From Nitrospinaceae bacterium (GTDB lineage Bacteria > Nitrospinota > Nitrospinia > Nitrospinales > Nitrospinaceae): 64,000 bases of DNA. Made by a program: the position numbers and the translations under genes. Location: the NCBI GenBank assembly GCA_029261535.1, contig JAJDBF010000002.1, positions 62,001 through 126,000 on the forward strand. The letters run 5' to 3'. A model generated the notes under the pieces. The model was not told the DNA's origin. It searched no databases and worked only from the letters and a program-made list of their open reading frames with translations. Each line of letters starts with the position of its first letter. Within the stretch, counting starts at the first letter, position 1. Shown here in pieces: positions 62,925 to 64,000 of the stretch.

Positions 62925-64000
62925 TTGAAATCATTCATTCCTGAACACATTCTGGAAGAAGTCCGAAGCCGGGCGGATATCGTCGAGGTCATCTCGGACT
63001 ATGTTCCGCTCAAGGTAGCCGGAAAAAATTTCAAGGGCCTCTGTCCGTTCCATCAGGAAAAAACCCCGTCCTTCACCGCCAATCGGGAAAAACAGATTTA
63101 CCACTGTTTCGGCTGTGGTGCCGGCGGCAATGTCTTTCGCTTTCTTATGGGGATGGAAGACCTGCCTTTTATCGAAGCGGTGCGGCGGCTGGCGGCGCGG
63201 TTTCAGGTCAGCATCCCGGAGACAGCCCAATCCCTGGGTAATACCGACACCTGGAATAAAAAAGAGGTCTTATACAAATTAAACGCCGAAGCGGCAGACT
63301 ATTATCATCATCAGCTTCTGAATACGATTGGCGGGAAACAAGCCCGCGACTACCTTGAAACGCGCGGCATCAATCGGGAAACGCTCGAACGATTTAAACT
63401 CGGCTGGGCCCCCGACGAATGGCGCGGTCTGCTGGACCACCTGCAGGCTAAAGAAAAAGTATCCGCCGATATACTGGTTCACGCCGGGCTTATCATCAAA
63501 AAAGAAAAAGAGGGTGGCAAGGATGTGCACTACGACCGGTTTCGCGGTCGATTGATGTTCCCCATATTTGAAGGTCAGAACCGGGTGATCGGGTTTGGAG
63601 GACGCATCCTGGGCGATGGCGAACCGAAATACCTCAACACCTCCGAGACTCCCGTCTACAAAAAGGGACAGATTCTTTACGGCCATCATCTTGCAAAAAC
63701 CGCCTTTCGCACACAGGACCGGGCGCTGATCGTTGAAGGCTATTTCGATGTGATCCAGTGTCATCAGGCTGGAATCGAAAATGCCGTGGCCACTTGCGGA
63801 ACCGCATTGACCCCGGCTCAAGGGTTGTCCATCAAGCACTACACAACCAACACCGTGCTGATATTCGACTCCGATACCGCCGGTAAATCTGCCGCCGACC
63901 GTGGTTTTGAAATTCTCACCAGCCAGGGGCTCAACGTCCGTGTGGTGGCATTGCCGGAAGGCGAGGACCCGGACTCTTATCTGCAAAAAGGTCAGCAGGA
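62925..64000 (+). CDS. dnaG: DNA primase DnaG, C-terminus outside window
   Basis: About 358 codons visible. TTG at 62925 gives the usual start IPEHILEEVRSRADIVEVI. The zinc-binding domain has CPFH and CFGC ligands (GLCPFHQEKTPSF, IYHCFGCGAGGN), and the TOPRIM domain begins ALIVEGYFDVIQCHQAG with DSDTAGK following. The frame is open to the window end without a stop. Synthesises RNA primers for replication. Confidence 0.95.
   Translation, partial: MKSFIPEHILEEVRSRADIVEVISDYVPLKVAGKNFKGLCPFHQEKTPSFTANREKQIYHCFGCGAGGNVFRFLMGMEDLPFIEAVRRLAARFQVSIPETAQSLGNTDTWNKKEVLYKLNAEAADYYHHQLLNTIGGKQARDYLETRGINRETLERFKLGWAPDEWRGLLDHLQAKEKVSADILVHAGLIIKKEKEGGKDVHYDRFRGRLMFPIFEGQNRVIGFGGRILGDGEPKYLNTSETPVYKKGQILYGHHLAKTAFRTQDRALIVEGYFDVIQCHQAGIENAVATCGTALTPAQGLSIKHYTTNTVLIFDSDTAGKSAADRGFEILTSQGLNVRVVALPEGEDPDSYLQKGQQ

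Overview
The window reads as chromosomal DNA of a Gram-negative (diderm) bacterium. The signs are an LPS heptose epimerase (HldD), a meso-diaminopimelate-type MurE (DNPR motif), an OmpA-less but Pst/Pho-equipped envelope gene set, a TesA/YbbA/YbbP module, HrcA/CIRCE control of groESL, and QueF. Gene content and style suit a marine Nitrospinota- or deltaproteobacteria-like lineage, but nothing here fixes the phylum; that assignment is an inference only.

Layout. 1-17.5 kb: an almost complete dcw (division and cell wall) cluster, all on the + strand and tightly packed: rsmH (5' end missing), ftsL, ftsI, murE, murF, mraY, murD, ftsW, murG, murC, murB, ddl, ftsQ, ftsA, ftsZ, closed by a strong terminator. 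17.5-23 kb: small genes of mixed kind (DUF547, a Cof-type HAD hydrolase, a parvulin-like PPIase, a spondin-domain protein) and a compact four-gene minus-strand unit queF / CxxCxxxC-cluster protein / DUF1566 / HNH. 22.9-25.3 kb: groES-groEL behind a promoter and CIRCE operator. 25.3-30 kb: two tandem secreted fibre-like proteins, each with a coiled-coil stalk and exactly 17 fifteen-residue beta-roll repeats, in duplicated promoter-gene-terminator cassettes. 30-34.6 kb (minus strand): hldD, a DUF898 membrane protein with an L7/L12-like N-terminal domain, a stand-alone copy of that domain, a membrane-anchored unknown, and a metallo-beta-lactamase-fold hydrolase.

35-47.4 kb: DUF4912 plus GH57 glucan enzyme, an orphan GAF histidine kinase, a CDP-alcohol phosphatidyltransferase, a large radical SAM protein, a TrpD2-like protein, tesA divergent from ybbA-ybbP, and a Rieske ferredoxin. 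47.6-57.7 kb: a DUF1566 lipobox-less exported protein and a full phosphate regulon on the minus strand, phoB-phoR-pstS-pstC-pstA-pstB-phoU, with candidate Pho boxes before phoB and pstS. 57.8-64 kb: a CJM1_0395-type putative metalloprotease, a methyltransferase, an SlyD-like FKBP, tRNA-Val and tRNA-Asp, a DUF2231 membrane protein, a membrane-tethered LuxR-type regulator, yqeY and the start of dnaG (runs off the window).

Most genes are housekeeping and convincingly assignable. The less explained material lies between genes: several families of short dispersed palindromic repeats (one with GNRA-tetraloop hairpins), a possible three-helix structured RNA ahead of ddl, an unusually long groES leader, a 35-nt near-perfect palindrome inside a kinase gene, and the duplicated beta-roll fibre cassettes. 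I did not find a clear phage, CRISPR array, insertion sequence or defence island.
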